Positions 25,671-33,855 of a stretch of 64,000 nt of DNA are shown piece after piece (position 1 is the stretch's first letter; every line of letters begins with the position of its first letter). The notes under the pieces are model-generated. The model did not search any database. It saw only the letters and a list, made by a program, of their open reading frames with translations, and was not told the origin of the DNA. The position numbers were made by a program, and so were the translations under genes. Origin of the DNA: Flavobacterium frigidimaris. Lineage in GTDB: Bacteria > Bacteroidota > Bacteroidia > Flavobacteriales > Flavobacteriaceae. The stretch spans positions 1 through 64,000 of the forward strand of contig FQWG01000019.1 of assembly GCA_900129595.1 (NCBI GenBank). Direction: 5' to 3'.

Positions 25671-25947
25671 TTCATCCTGAGGAACGAGGGGTCTCTGCCA
25701 ATGTCATTAAGTTAAGAAAAACAGCCGCAATACTGTACCGAATAAATCTCACGCAAAGTTGCCAAGCCGCCAGGTTTACGCCTAAAACCTTTGCGCTTTT
25801 GCGTCTTTGCGCGAAAAAGAATTAACCATTAATTAGATCAAAAGAGCTTAACTTAATGACATTGGACTCTCTGCGAGTAGCTCGACAAAGATAGGTGACT
25901 TACTTTACGGAGTTTCTTGCGGAGATCCCTCGTTCCTCGGGATGACA
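25671..25947. repeat. Second copy of the GAGGAACGAGG palindromic element, interrupted
   Basis: The outer arms TCATCCTGAGGAACGAGG (from 25672) and CCTCGTTCCTCGGGATGACA (25928-25947) match the element at 173-272. Its interior CTGCGAGTAGCTCGACAAAG (25871-25890) resembles the interior of the first copy. It is split by the element at 25699-25867. Confidence 0.8.
25699..25867. mobile_element. MITE-like element nested in a REP-like palindrome
   Basis: Perfect 18-bp terminal inverted repeats, CAATGTCATTAAGTTAAG (25699-25716) and its complement (25847-25864), enclose about 130 bp containing a GCAAAG/CTTTGCG repeat. TCTCTGC occurs directly before the left end (25692-25698) and just after the right end (25868-25874), as a target duplication would. 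It encodes nothing. Confidence 0.65.
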
Positions 25948-25991
25948 ATGATTGTGTTTAGGTGCTTAAAATCCAAAGTGATTTAAAATAA

Positions 25992-26033
25992 AAAATTCCA
26001 AATTCCAACAATGAAGTTGAAATTTGGAATTTT
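25992..26033. terminator. Palindromic terminator downstream of hemD
   Basis: AAAATTCCAAATTCCAA pairs with TTGAAATTTGGAATTTT across a short loop. It is of the same type as 7799-7845. Confidence 0.6.
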
Positions 26034-26057
26034 GAAAATTTGTATATTTTTAAAGGA

Positions 26058-26807
26058 TTATTTTCCTTTGTTTGCTTCGCTAATGTATTTTTCTAAAGCC
26101 ATTGTCATAGAAGGTGTTTCAGGTGTGGGAGCAAGAATATCGATTCTTAATCCGTAGTCTAAAGCTTCTTTTTGAGTAGTGCTTCCAAAAACAGCAATTC
26201 TGGTTTCGTTTTGTTTGAAATCAGGGAAGTTTTTAAACAATGATTTTATTCCGGTTGGACTAAAAAATGCTAAAACATCATAATAAACATCTGCAAGATC
26301 TGATAAGTCACTCATTACAGTTTTGTAAAAAACAGCTTGTGTCCAGTCTACTTTCAGGTTGTTTAGTGTTATAGGGGCATCAGCATTTAACTGATCAGAT
26401 GCCGGAAGCAGGAATTTTTCGTCTTTATACTTTTTGATAAGAGGTGATAAATCTGCAAAATCTTTTGCTCCAACGTAAATCTTACGTTTTCTATACACAA
26501 CATACTTTTGCAGGTAAAATGCAACAGCTTCAGATTGGCAGAAATATTTCAATCCTTCAGGAACTTTATAACGCATTTCATCTGCTACTCTAAAAAAGTG
26601 ATCCACCGCATTACGGCTTGTCAAAATTATTGCAGTATAGTGATTAAGATCGATTTTTTGCAATCGAATCTCTTTAGCATTAACCCCTTCCACATGAATA
26701 AATGGTCTGAAATCAATTTTTATTTTGTGTTTTTGTTGGAGCTCAAAGTAAGGAGAATTTTCCACTTTAGGTTCAGGCTGTGACACCAAAATTGTTTTCA
26801 CTTTCAT
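26058..26807 (-). CDS. hemD: Uroporphyrinogen-III synthase
   Basis: A 249-residue two-domain HEM4-fold protein, which closes hydroxymethylbilane to uroporphyrinogen III in haem synthesis. Recognisable segments are VKTILVSQPEPK, YTAIILTSRNAVDHFF, KFLLPASDQLNAD, YDVLAFFSPTGIKSLFKNF and ETRIAVFGSTTQKEAL. The start is ATG 26807 (MKVKTILV); the 13 codons before it overlap the end of the upstream gene's spacer. It follows the DUF4271 gene by 14 bp, a conserved Bacteroidota pairing. Confidence 0.9.
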   Translation of the reverse strand: MKVKTILVSQPEPKVENSPYFELQQKHKIKIDFRPFIHVEGVNAKEIRLQKIDLNHYTAIILTSRNAVDHFFRVADEMRYKVPEGLKYFCQSEAVAFYLQKYVVYRKRKIYVGAKDFADLSPLIKKYKDEKFLLPASDQLNADAPITLNNLKVDWTQAVFYKTVMSDLSDLADVYYDVLAFFSPTGIKSLFKNFPDFKQNETRIAVFGSTTQKEALDYGLRIDILAPTPETPSMTMALEKYISEANKGK

Positions 26808-26821
26808 ATTATAAACATTTT

Positions 26822-27514
26822 CTAAGCACTCCCTTTTGTAATCCAATAATAGAGAAAATAATAAGGGGCTATTTCAAGAGCGCAAAGATATAAAATAAAA
26901 TAAAATAACTTGCTGATTATTACGTTTTGATACGTTTTTATTGAAATAAAATATGAGTATAGGCTGATACATAGCGAAATACCTATGATTACAAGCGGTA
27001 TTATTTTAGGAATATGGTCGTAATAAAACAAAATAGCATTAATAGGAAGGATTAAAATGCCAATATAAGTTCGATAGGTGACTTTTTGTAAGTTAAAAAG
27101 ATCGGCAAACTCATCGATGTTGAATGAAGTTGCAACAATTTTCTCGATTAAAAACTTCGCTAAAATGAAATAAAGCAGAAAGGTCGCAATCTGAATAAAC
27201 AAAATCCAGTCCGTTTTTAATATGCTGTAAGTTCCGCTTTTAGCATCCTGTGAAAAGATGTGCATCGTCAACTGAATGAAAAAAGCATACGAAACAATTT
27301 GCACGAAAAATAAACCAAGAGTAAAACTGCTTTTCAAATGGTTATTATCGCGATAGATTTTTGCGTATTTGTCTGAAAAAATAAGCTTGCTAAATTCACT
27401 AAACCTCGTTTCGTAAGAAGATTTAGTTATAGCAACAACAGCAAAAGTCAACACGAATAAAAGTGTTGCCCAGTCTTTGTTTTCAATAATTCGAGGGTGA
27501 AGTTGTTCAATCAT
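26822..27514 (-). CDS. DUF4271 membrane protein
   Basis: A 230-residue integral membrane protein with about six or seven helices, starting MIEQLHPRIIENKDWATLLFV. The layout and the position immediately upstream of hemD match DUF4271 proteins of Bacteroidota. Its function is unknown, and the fixed linkage to hemD suggests co-expression rather than a proven role in haem synthesis. It is divergent from the glycosyltransferase gene, with only 106 bp between starts. Confidence 0.85.
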   Translation of the reverse strand: MIEQLHPRIIENKDWATLLFVLTFAVVAITKSSYETRFSEFSKLIFSDKYAKIYRDNNHLKSSFTLGLFFVQIVSYAFFIQLTMHIFSQDAKSGTYSILKTDWILFIQIATFLLYFILAKFLIEKIVATSFNIDEFADLFNLQKVTYRTYIGILILPINAILFYYDHIPKIIPLVIIGISLCISLYSYFISIKTYQNVIISKLFYFILYLCALEIAPYYFLYYWITKGSA

Positions 27515-27591
27515 AACGACACAAAATTAGTAATTTTTTGTATCAATACTTTTATTATATATTTATTATGAATCAAATGCTATAAAAAGTT

Positions 27592-27599
27592 TACTTTTG
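27592..27599 (+). promoter_or_regulatory. -7 box of the glycosyltransferase-pyrC operon
   Basis: TACTTTTG fits TANNTTTG exactly, followed by CGATG, and lies 21 bp upstream of the first ATG. No TTG is visible at the -33 distance. Confidence 0.5.
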
Positions 27600-27620
27600 C
27601 GATGAAATTTACGCAGAAAA

Positions 27621-28346
27621 ATGAATGATTGTATTGTCATAATTCCCACTTACAACGAAATCGAAAATATTGAAAGTATAGTTAGAGCTGTGCTTTCACA
27701 ACATAAACCTTTTCATCTTTTAATTATAGATGATAATTCGCCGGATTTTACGGCTGATAAGGTAATTGCGTTGCAGGAAGAATTTCCGGACAGGTTATTT
27801 TTAGAAAAAAGAGCTAAAAAATCAGGTTTAGGAACCGCTTATGTTCACGGTTTCAAATGGGCTCTGGAACGCAATTATGATTTCATTTTTGAGATGGATG
27901 CTGATTTTTCCCATAACCCCAATGATCTTGAGAAATTGTTTGATGCTTGTCATTTTGGCGGAGCAGACTTGGCTATTGGTTCTCGTTATGTAACCGGTGT
28001 AAATGTTGTAAACTGGCCTTTAAGCCGCGTTTTAATGTCTTATTTTGCTTCAGTTTACGTGAAGTTTATTACCGGAATGAAAATTCATGATGCTACTGCA
28101 GGTTTTGTTTGTTATAAGAGAGAGGTTTTGGAAAAGATCAATCTTAATAAAATTAAATTTGTGGGTTATGCGTTTCAGATCGAAATGAAATACAGGACTT
28201 ATTGCGCTAAATTTGAAATTACCGAAGTGCCAATTATTTTTACAGACAGAACAAAAGGAGTTTCAAAAATGAGCAATGCGATTATCAAAGAAGCTATTCT
28301 GGGGGTAATTTCATTACGATTAAAAAAATTATTCAATACCTTATAA
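27621..28346 (+). CDS. Polyprenol monophosphomannose synthase-like GT2 glycosyltransferase
   Basis: A 241-residue soluble or peripheral enzyme of the DPM1 type. The GT-A fold motifs are IVIIPTYNEIENI, LLIIDDNSPD, GLGTAYVHGFKWAL, the DxD metal site in FEMDADFSHNP, and GSRYVTG. It would transfer mannose or a similar sugar from a nucleotide sugar to a polyprenyl phosphate, for lipid or protein glycosylation. There are no C-terminal transmembrane helices. It leads an operon with dihydroorotase, 7 bp downstream, and the DUF4296 lipoprotein. Confidence 0.9.
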   Translation: MNDCIVIIPTYNEIENIESIVRAVLSQHKPFHLLIIDDNSPDFTADKVIALQEEFPDRLFLEKRAKKSGLGTAYVHGFKWALERNYDFIFEMDADFSHNPNDLEKLFDACHFGGADLAIGSRYVTGVNVVNWPLSRVLMSYFASVYVKFITGMKIHDATAGFVCYKREVLEKINLNKIKFVGYAFQIEMKYRTYCAKFEITEVPIIFTDRTKGVSKMSNAIIKEAILGVISLRLKKLFNTL

Positions 28347-28353
28347 TACCACT

Positions 28354-29700
28354 ATGGCGATGAACAGGATTTTAATAAAGAATGCTAAAATTGTAAACGA
28401 AGGATCAATTTTTGAAGGCGATGTCCTGATCGAAAACGATTTGATCGTTGAAGTTGCAGACAGCATTAGTTTAAAAACATCTGACTGCAAAGTAATTGAT
28501 GCTGAAGGAAGTTATTTAATGCCTGGTGCAATCGACGATCAGGTACATTTTAGAGAGCCGGGACTAACGCATAAAGGTGATATCGAATCTGAGTCAAGAG
28601 CTGCAGTTGCCGGAGGAATTACTTCTTTTATCGAGCAGCCTAACACAGTTCCTAATGCCGTTACTCAGGAAATACTTGAAGATAAATATCAGATTGCAGC
28701 CAAAAAATCATTTGCGAATTATTCGTTTATGATGGGAGCAACGAATGATAATCTGGAAGAAGTTTTAAAAACAAATCCAAAAAATGTTGCCGGAATTAAG
28801 ATCTTCCTGGGATCTTCAACCGGAAATATGCTAGTCGATAATGAAGCGACTTTAGAAAAAATATTTTCAAGCACGCCACTGTTAATTGCTGTGCATTGCG
28901 AAGATGAAACAACCATTCAAAATAATCTTGCTGCATTCAAAGAGCAATACGGAGATGATGTTCCGGTAACAGCGCACCATTTGATTCGTAGTGCTGAGGC
29001 TTGTTATATTTCATCTTCAAAAGCTGTGGCTTTGGCTAAGAAAACCGGAGCACGTTTGCATATTTTTCACCTTTCCACAGCAAAAGAAATGGAATTGTTT
29101 ACCAATAAAATTCCGTTAGAAGATAAAAAAATTACCGCTGAGGTTTGTGTACACCATCTTTGGTTTACAGACGAAGATTATAAAACAAAAGGAAACTTTA
29201 TTAAATGGAATCCTGCTGTTAAAACCGCTGAAGACAGAGCAGAACTTTGGAAAGCTTTGAATGACGGACGTATTGATGTAATTGCTACAGACCATGCGCC
29301 ACATACCAAAGAAGAAAAAATGCAATCCTATCTTAATGCGCCTTCAGGAGGACCGCTTGTGCAGCATGCTGTTGTAGCAATGTTCGAAGCGCACCATCAG
29401 GGGAAAATTAGTGTGGAGAAAATCGTGGAGAAAATGTGCCACAATCCGGCTAAAATTTTCAAGATAGAAAAAAGAGGTTTCGTAAAAGAAGGTTATTTTG
29501 CTGATTTGGTAATTGTAAATCCAAGTTTGCCGTGGAGTGTTAAGCCAGAGAATATTTTGGCAAAATGTGGATGGTCGCCTTTTGAAAATTATACTTTTAA
29601 GTCAAGAATTACACATACTTTTGTAAATGGTGAATTGGTTTACAATAATTTTAAAGTAAAAGACATCCGCAACGGAAAAAGATTATTGTTTGATAGATAA
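28354..29700 (+). CDS. pyrC: Dihydroorotase (PyrC, class I type)
   Basis: A 448-residue amidohydrolase of pyrimidine synthesis. A short N-terminal beta domain is followed by a TIM barrel with IDDQVHFREPGLTHKGDI, a probably carboxylated lysine in GIKIFLGSSTGN, metal histidines in AVHCEDE and LHIFHLST, and the catalytic aspartate in IDVIATDHAPHTKEE. The first metal-binding motif reads QVH instead of HxH, so one histidine ligand is glutamine. I recall the same DDQVHFR in other Bacteroidota dihydroorotases. The start may be ATG 28354 or ATG 28360. It is in an operon with the upstream glycosyltransferase. Confidence 0.9.
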   Translation: MAMNRILIKNAKIVNEGSIFEGDVLIENDLIVEVADSISLKTSDCKVIDAEGSYLMPGAIDDQVHFREPGLTHKGDIESESRAAVAGGITSFIEQPNTVPNAVTQEILEDKYQIAAKKSFANYSFMMGATNDNLEEVLKTNPKNVAGIKIFLGSSTGNMLVDNEATLEKIFSSTPLLIAVHCEDETTIQNNLAAFKEQYGDDVPVTAHHLIRSAEACYISSSKAVALAKKTGARLHIFHLSTAKEMELFTNKIPLEDKKITAEVCVHHLWFTDEDYKTKGNFIKWNPAVKTAEDRAELWKALNDGRIDVIATDHAPHTKEEKMQSYLNAPSGGPLVQHAVVAMFEAHHQGKISVEKIVEKMCHNPAKIFKIEKRGFVKEGYFADLVIVNPSLPWSVKPENILAKCGWSPFENYTFKSRITHTFVNGELVYNNFKVKDIRNGKRLLFDR

Positions 29701-29709
29701 AAAACTGAA

Positions 29710-30189
29710 ATGAAGAATTGTATAGTAATAATATTGGTTTTGTTTCTTTCTGTAAGTTGTAAAAAAGAGTTGGTCAAACAACCTGCAAAACTTATCGAGA
29801 AAGGAAAGATGATTGATATTATGTATGATTTGTCGCTTCTGGATGCTATGAGATATCAGAATCCGTTGTCTTTAGATTCTATAGATACTAATCCGGTTAA
29901 GTTTATTTTGCAAAAATATAAAGTAGACAGTTTACAGTTTGCTCAGAGTAATATGTACTATGCGACAGATTATGAGACCTACAAGGAAATGTTTGATGAA
30001 ATTGGTAAAAGAATTGCTGTCAATCAAAGAGCTACAGATTCTATAGTGAAAATTGAAGATAAAAAGGCGGCGAAAGAAAAGAAAAACAAAGCCAAAGATT
30101 CTCTTAAAGACGTTGTTAAGAAACCTGTGAAACAACAAATTAATGTAGATTCGATAAAACAATTAATACAATCAAGAAAGAACAGATAG
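29710..30189 (+). CDS. DUF4296 lipoprotein
   Basis: A 159-residue lipoprotein with lipobox FLSVSC (cysteine about residue 17). The mature part contains KGKMIDIMYDLSLLDAM, typical of DUF4296, and then a lysine-rich tail (about 115-159). Its function is unknown. It follows pyrC by 9 bp and precedes a convergent epimerase whose stop is only 2 bp away. The operon's terminator hairpin therefore lies inside the epimerase coding sequence. Confidence 0.85.
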   Translation: MKNCIVIILVLFLSVSCKKELVKQPAKLIEKGKMIDIMYDLSLLDAMRYQNPLSLDSIDTNPVKFILQKYKVDSLQFAQSNMYYATDYETYKEMFDEIGKRIAVNQRATDSIVKIEDKKAAKEKKNKAKDSLKDVVKKPVKQQINVDSIKQLIQSRKNR

Positions 30190-30191
30190 AT

Positions 30192-31193
30192 TTAGAATTT
30201 CGAACTGTCTCTTATGTATTGATGCACATCTAAAAAAACCGTTCCCAGAGCGGTTTTTATTTTTTCATTCGAATATAGATTTTTAGAATAGGAAGCTTTT
30301 GCGGTTGCTTTTGTTAAACGCCTCTTTTGGAAAAATAAAGTAGAAAACACCAAATCTGCCATCCAGAGAAAATTCATCAGTATTGGCTTCGCATGCTTGT
30401 TAGGTCTTTTTACTTTTAGGGTGTCAGCAATTGTATTCAGAATATCTCGGAAAACAATATTATCAGCTATTAATGTAAAACGTTCATTCTTGATATCGCT
30501 TTTCATTAATTCGCCTGCAGTTCTTACTACATCGTCTACGCTAATAAAACCAGTACTTCCTAGAGTATAGAAAGAAAGCCCGTTGGCTACTTTCTGATAC
30601 AGTTCACTGCTTCCCTGTTCGAAGATTTTTGTTATTGAAACCGGCCCTAAAATCACACCCGGATTGATGATGATGACATCAAGTCCTTCCTGAAGTCCGC
30701 GCCAGACCTCCATTTCTGCACCATATTTAGAAATGGCATAATCACTATGAGGCTTTTCCGGATTCCAGTCCGTTTCTTCCGTGATATAGGTTTCGTGTGG
30801 GGCAATATCTCCTAAAGCCGCGATAGAACTTACAAAACAAAATTTCTTTATTTCTTTAGCGATAGAAAAATTAACCATATTGGCAGTTCCTTCAATATTG
30901 GCCTTTCGGAGCTGATCTTCCTCTTTAGGGTCAAATGAAATTAAAGCGGCACAATGGTAAACGCAATCAATATTTATAAAGGCAGTTTCTAAGGAAGGAA
31001 CATCTAAAATATCGGCTTCAAGCCAATTGATTTTTTCGAATAAATTTCCTTTTTTATACAATTCAAAAACGGATTTTGTTTTTTGAATGTTTTTTCGGTT
31101 TCGGTAAATAGCCCTGACATTTTCTCCATTTTCAATTAAATGAAGTAATAAATGCGCGCCCACTAAACCTGTACCTCCAGTTACTAATACCAT
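30192..31193 (-). CDS. NAD-dependent epimerase/dehydratase (extended SDR)
   Basis: A 333-residue Rossmann-fold protein with the nucleotide-binding motif VLVTGGTGLVGAHLL at its N-terminus, DCVYHCAALISF, and the catalytic YAISKYGAE (YxxxK) near residue 161. The sequence resembles dihydroflavonol-reductase-like sugar or isoprenoid reductases of Bacteroidota. The substrate is unknown. The start is ATG 31193 (MVLVTGG): the frame before it is open but has no Rossmann residues and lies in a repeat. Its last 24 codons carry the terminator of the converging operon. Confidence 0.88.
   Translation of the reverse strand: MVLVTGGTGLVGAHLLLHLIENGENVRAIYRNRKNIQKTKSVFELYKKGNLFEKINWLEADILDVPSLETAFINIDCVYHCAALISFDPKEEDQLRKANIEGTANMVNFSIAKEIKKFCFVSSIAALGDIAPHETYITEETDWNPEKPHSDYAISKYGAEMEVWRGLQEGLDVIIINPGVILGPVSITKIFEQGSSELYQKVANGLSFYTLGSTGFISVDDVVRTAGELMKSDIKNERFTLIADNIVFRDILNTIADTLKVKRPNKHAKPILMNFLWMADLVFSTLFFQKRRLTKATAKASYSKNLYSNEKIKTALGTVFLDVHQYIRDSSKF
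30234..30264 (+). terminator. Terminator embedded in the 3' end of the epimerase gene
   Basis: AAAAACCG (30234-30241) pairs with CGGTTTTT (30251-30258) and ATTTTTT follows. It ends the plus-strand glycosyltransferase-pyrC-DUF4296 operon but is coding on the other strand. Confidence 0.8.
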
Positions 31194-31320
31194 TTTGTAA
31201 AGATACCGATTTGCCTGAAAGGGACAAAGTCGCAAAGGGACAAAGTTGCAAAGGTTTTTCGCTTTGTGTTTTTAAATTGATGTACATGTGGCTTTTTGAC
31301 CTTGATATTGGCATTGCTTT

Positions 31321-31351
31321 TTGATTTTGAGATTGACATTGATTACATTTG
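31321..31351 (+). promoter_or_regulatory. tyrS promoter
   Basis: TTG (31321-31323), 20 bp, TACATTTG (31344-31351), a full match to the flavobacterial consensus. The ATG at 31369 follows at 17 bp. Confidence 0.75.
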
Positions 31352-31368
31352 CACAAATTATTTTAAAA

Positions 31369-32664
31369 ATGAAGAATCTAGTTGAAGAATTAAAGTGGCG
31401 CGGGTTGTATCATGATAGCATGCCCGGAACGGAAGAACAATTGCTTAAAGAAGTAACAACGGCATATATAGGTTTTGATCCAACGGCAGATTCACTACAT
31501 ATTGGTAGTATGGTTCAGATTATTTTATTGGTTCACTTAAACAGAACCGGTCATAAAGCTATCGCTTTGGTAGGTGGTGCAACCGGAATGATTGGTGATC
31601 CATCGGGGAAATCTGACGAAAGAAATTTGCTGAACGAAGAAACTTTGGCTATAAACGTTGCGGGAATAAAAAGTGTATTGTCCCGTTTCCTTGACTTTAA
31701 TTCGAAAGAAGCAAATGCTCCGGTTATGGTGAACAACTATGACTGGATGAAAGAATTCTCGTTTATTGATTTTGCACGTGAAGTTGGAAAACGTATCACG
31801 GTAAACTATATGATGGCGAAGGATTCAGTAAAAAAGAGATTTGCCGGAGAAGGCGAAGGAATGTCTTTTACAGAATTTACGTATCAATTGATTCAGGGTT
31901 ACGATTTTTATCATTTATATAAAAACAACAATTGCGTTTTGCAAATGGGAGGTTCTGACCAATGGGGTAATATTACCACAGGAACAGAATTAGTACGTAG
32001 AATGGGAGGAGAGAACGCTAAAGCTTTTGCTTTGACAACTCCTTTGATAACAAAAGCAGACGGTTCTAAATTCGGAAAATCTGAAGGTGGAAATGTATGG
32101 TTAGACGCAGATAAAACTTCTGTATATAAATTTTACCAATTTTGGGTGAATTCTACTGATGTTGATGCTGAGAAATACATTAAAATCTTTACTTTTTTAG
32201 ATAAAGAAACGATTGATGCCTTGATCGAAGAGCACAAAACGGCTCCGCATTTAAGGGTTTTACAAAAGAAACTGGCGGAAGAGATTACTATTTTTGTTCA
32301 CTCTGAAGAAGAATTAGAAAAAGCAATCCAGGCTTCGAATATTTTGTTCGGAAATTCGACTGCAGATGATCTGAAGAAATTAGATGAAACTACTTTTTTA
32401 GAAGTTTTTGACGGAGTTCCGCAAGCTGAAATCGCAAAAGCGGATTTAGAAAACGGTTTGGATATTGTAACTGTTTTAAACGAAAAAACAGGTTTCTTTA
32501 AATCAAACGGAGAAGCGAGACGTGCCTTAACAGCAAACTCAATTTCTGTAAACAGAGAGAAAATAAAAGAAGATTTTGTATTAACACCAAATGATTTAAT
32601 CAACAATCAGTTTGTGTTGCTACAAAGCGGAAAGAAAAATTATTTTGTAATAAGAGTGGTTTAA
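31369..32664 (+). CDS. tyrS: Tyrosyl-tRNA synthetase
   Basis: A 431-residue class I synthetase with the HIGH-type motif GFDPTADSLHIGSMV, tyrosine-binding YQLIQGYDF and QMGGSDQWGNI, and KMSKS-type KADGSKFGKSEGG. A C-terminal S4-like RNA-binding domain (about 365-431; GEARRALTANSISVN) completes it. The promoter at 31321-31351 lies inside the open extension upstream, so ATG 31369 (MKNLVEELKW) is the start. Confidence 0.97.
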   Translation: MKNLVEELKWRGLYHDSMPGTEEQLLKEVTTAYIGFDPTADSLHIGSMVQIILLVHLNRTGHKAIALVGGATGMIGDPSGKSDERNLLNEETLAINVAGIKSVLSRFLDFNSKEANAPVMVNNYDWMKEFSFIDFAREVGKRITVNYMMAKDSVKKRFAGEGEGMSFTEFTYQLIQGYDFYHLYKNNNCVLQMGGSDQWGNITTGTELVRRMGGENAKAFALTTPLITKADGSKFGKSEGGNVWLDADKTSVYKFYQFWVNSTDVDAEKYIKIFTFLDKETIDALIEEHKTAPHLRVLQKKLAEEITIFVHSEEELEKAIQASNILFGNSTADDLKKLDETTFLEVFDGVPQAEIAKADLENGLDIVTVLNEKTGFFKSNGEARRALTANSISVNREKIKEDFVLTPNDLINNQFVLLQSGKKNYFVIRVV

Positions 32665-32736
32665 AAGGTTTAACTGTTTAGTCGGTTAACTGTTTAATCG
32701 AGTGCAAAAGCGATTTAACAAATCCACGATTCAGCT

Positions 32737-33717
32737 TTAAAGAACCATTAAGTTACACCCACGAATATCAGAATTATCAAAACGTCCCAATACCTCGAAA
32801 GAGTTATTGGGATTTTTTTTGCCTAAATCCTGCGTGGCAATAAACGAACAGGAATTGATATTAGCCAAATCAATAACGTTGATGCCACCTGTTTTTCCAT
32901 CTTTCACGTAAGTGAGTGCGTCTTCAGGATCACGAACTAAAATGTGCATCCATGACGGACATTCGAAAACGCCTTCGCCCAGAGAATAAGCTTGTCCGAG
33001 AAGTTCCGTCATTCCGTATTCTGAGTGAATTGCTGTAACGCCAAAACCTTTGCAAAGAATGTCGTGCAATTCTTCGCGAATCATTTCTTTGCGCTTGCCC
33101 TTCATTCCTCCGGTTTCCATAATGATGGTATTCTGAAGGTTGAATTGGTGTTTTTCAATCAAATCCAGTAAAGCATAAGTAACCCCAATTAAAATGACAT
33201 TTTGACCCGATTCGTCAAGCGCGGTCAATTTTTTTATTAAGTCGTCGTGGTTGTGCAAGTAAAACCCACTTTCAGACTGATTGGATAGTTGTATTAAGTC
33301 TTCGACCATATAAACCAACGAAGAGCCGTCGCGCTCAAGATAGGATGGTAAAAGGGCTAAAACAACGTAATCTTCGATGTTGCCGTAAAATTGGGAAAAT
33401 CCTTTGCGGTAACTTTCTTCGTAAAGCGAAACATCTGTTACCATATGTCTGCTGGTAATCATTCCTGTAGTTCCGCTGCTGGTAAAAGTAACCTGTGCAG
33501 GATCGTTATTAGAAACTACATTGTGGCTTTTGAAAAACTGAATAGGCAAAAAAGGAATTTGCTGCAGCGACTTTACCTGTTGTGGATTGACTTTTAAAAA
33601 ATCACAGAAATCACGATATACAACGTTATTCTCGTGTTGAAAACGAAACACCTTTAATGCTGTTTTTTCAAATTGTTTATGACTCGAAATCGTAAATATA
33701 TCGTTGGCTGTAATCAA
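32737..33717 (-). CDS. LuxE-like acyl-protein synthetase / adenylate-forming domain protein
   Basis: A 326-residue protein resembling the LuxE acyl-protein synthetase family. It has the phosphate-binding adenylation motif VTFTSSGTTG (about residues 90-99) and later ETGGMKGKR and HSEYGMTELLGQA. In Bacteroidota it is annotated as an acyl transferase, and the acyl acceptor is unknown. No ATG is available. A TATCTTTG -7 box covers 33730-33737, so translation must begin after it, most likely at TTG 33717 (read as MITANDIFT). That gives a leader of only about ten bases. It is monocistronic. Confidence 0.75.
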   Translation of the reverse strand: MITANDIFTISSHKQFEKTALKVFRFQHENNVVYRDFCDFLKVNPQQVKSLQQIPFLPIQFFKSHNVVSNNDPAQVTFTSSGTTGMITSRHMVTDVSLYEESYRKGFSQFYGNIEDYVVLALLPSYLERDGSSLVYMVEDLIQLSNQSESGFYLHNHDDLIKKLTALDESGQNVILIGVTYALLDLIEKHQFNLQNTIIMETGGMKGKRKEMIREELHDILCKGFGVTAIHSEYGMTELLGQAYSLGEGVFECPSWMHILVRDPEDALTYVKDGKTGGINVIDLANINSCSFIATQDLGKKNPNNSFEVLGRFDNSDIRGCNLMVL

Positions 33718-33729
33718 AACTTTTTTGTG

Positions 33730-33737
33730 CAAAGATA
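33730..33737 (-). promoter_or_regulatory. -7 box of the LuxE-like gene
   Basis: The minus strand reads TATCTTTGCAC, an exact TANNTTTG box. It overlaps the first codons of the longest open frame and so forces a downstream start. Confidence 0.6.
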
Positions 33738-33821
33738 TTGTTTTTAGTTTTTAGTCATCGTTTTAAGCCACAGTTTTTGGCGTGAAGTACAGATGAAAAC
33801 TGTGACTGTATACTGAAAACT

Positions 33822-33850
33822 AAAAAAAGCTCCATCAGGAGCTTTTTTAC
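33822..33850 (-). terminator. Terminator after the T9SS sorting-domain gene
   Basis: AAAAAGCTCC pairs with GGAGCTTTTT around the loop ATCA. It lies just past the stop of the minus-strand gene at 33856 and works on both strands. Confidence 0.85.
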
Positions 33851-33855
33851 AATTT

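Larger units (their letters stand above)
25424..26057. other. 634-bp intergenic region with nested repeats and a T tract
   Basis: No gene is present. From left to right it holds a run of 21 T (25536-25556), an imperfect GAGGAACGAGG palindrome (25671-25947) interrupted by a second element (25699-25867), and an AATTCCAAATTCC palindrome (25992-26033) that can terminate hemD transcripts. Short open frames here fall within repeats. Confidence 0.7.

Noticed and set aside
31321..31368. Longer N-terminus for tyrosyl-tRNA synthetase
   Set aside because: The consensus promoter TTG-N20-TACATTTG lies in this stretch, so it is upstream of transcription start.
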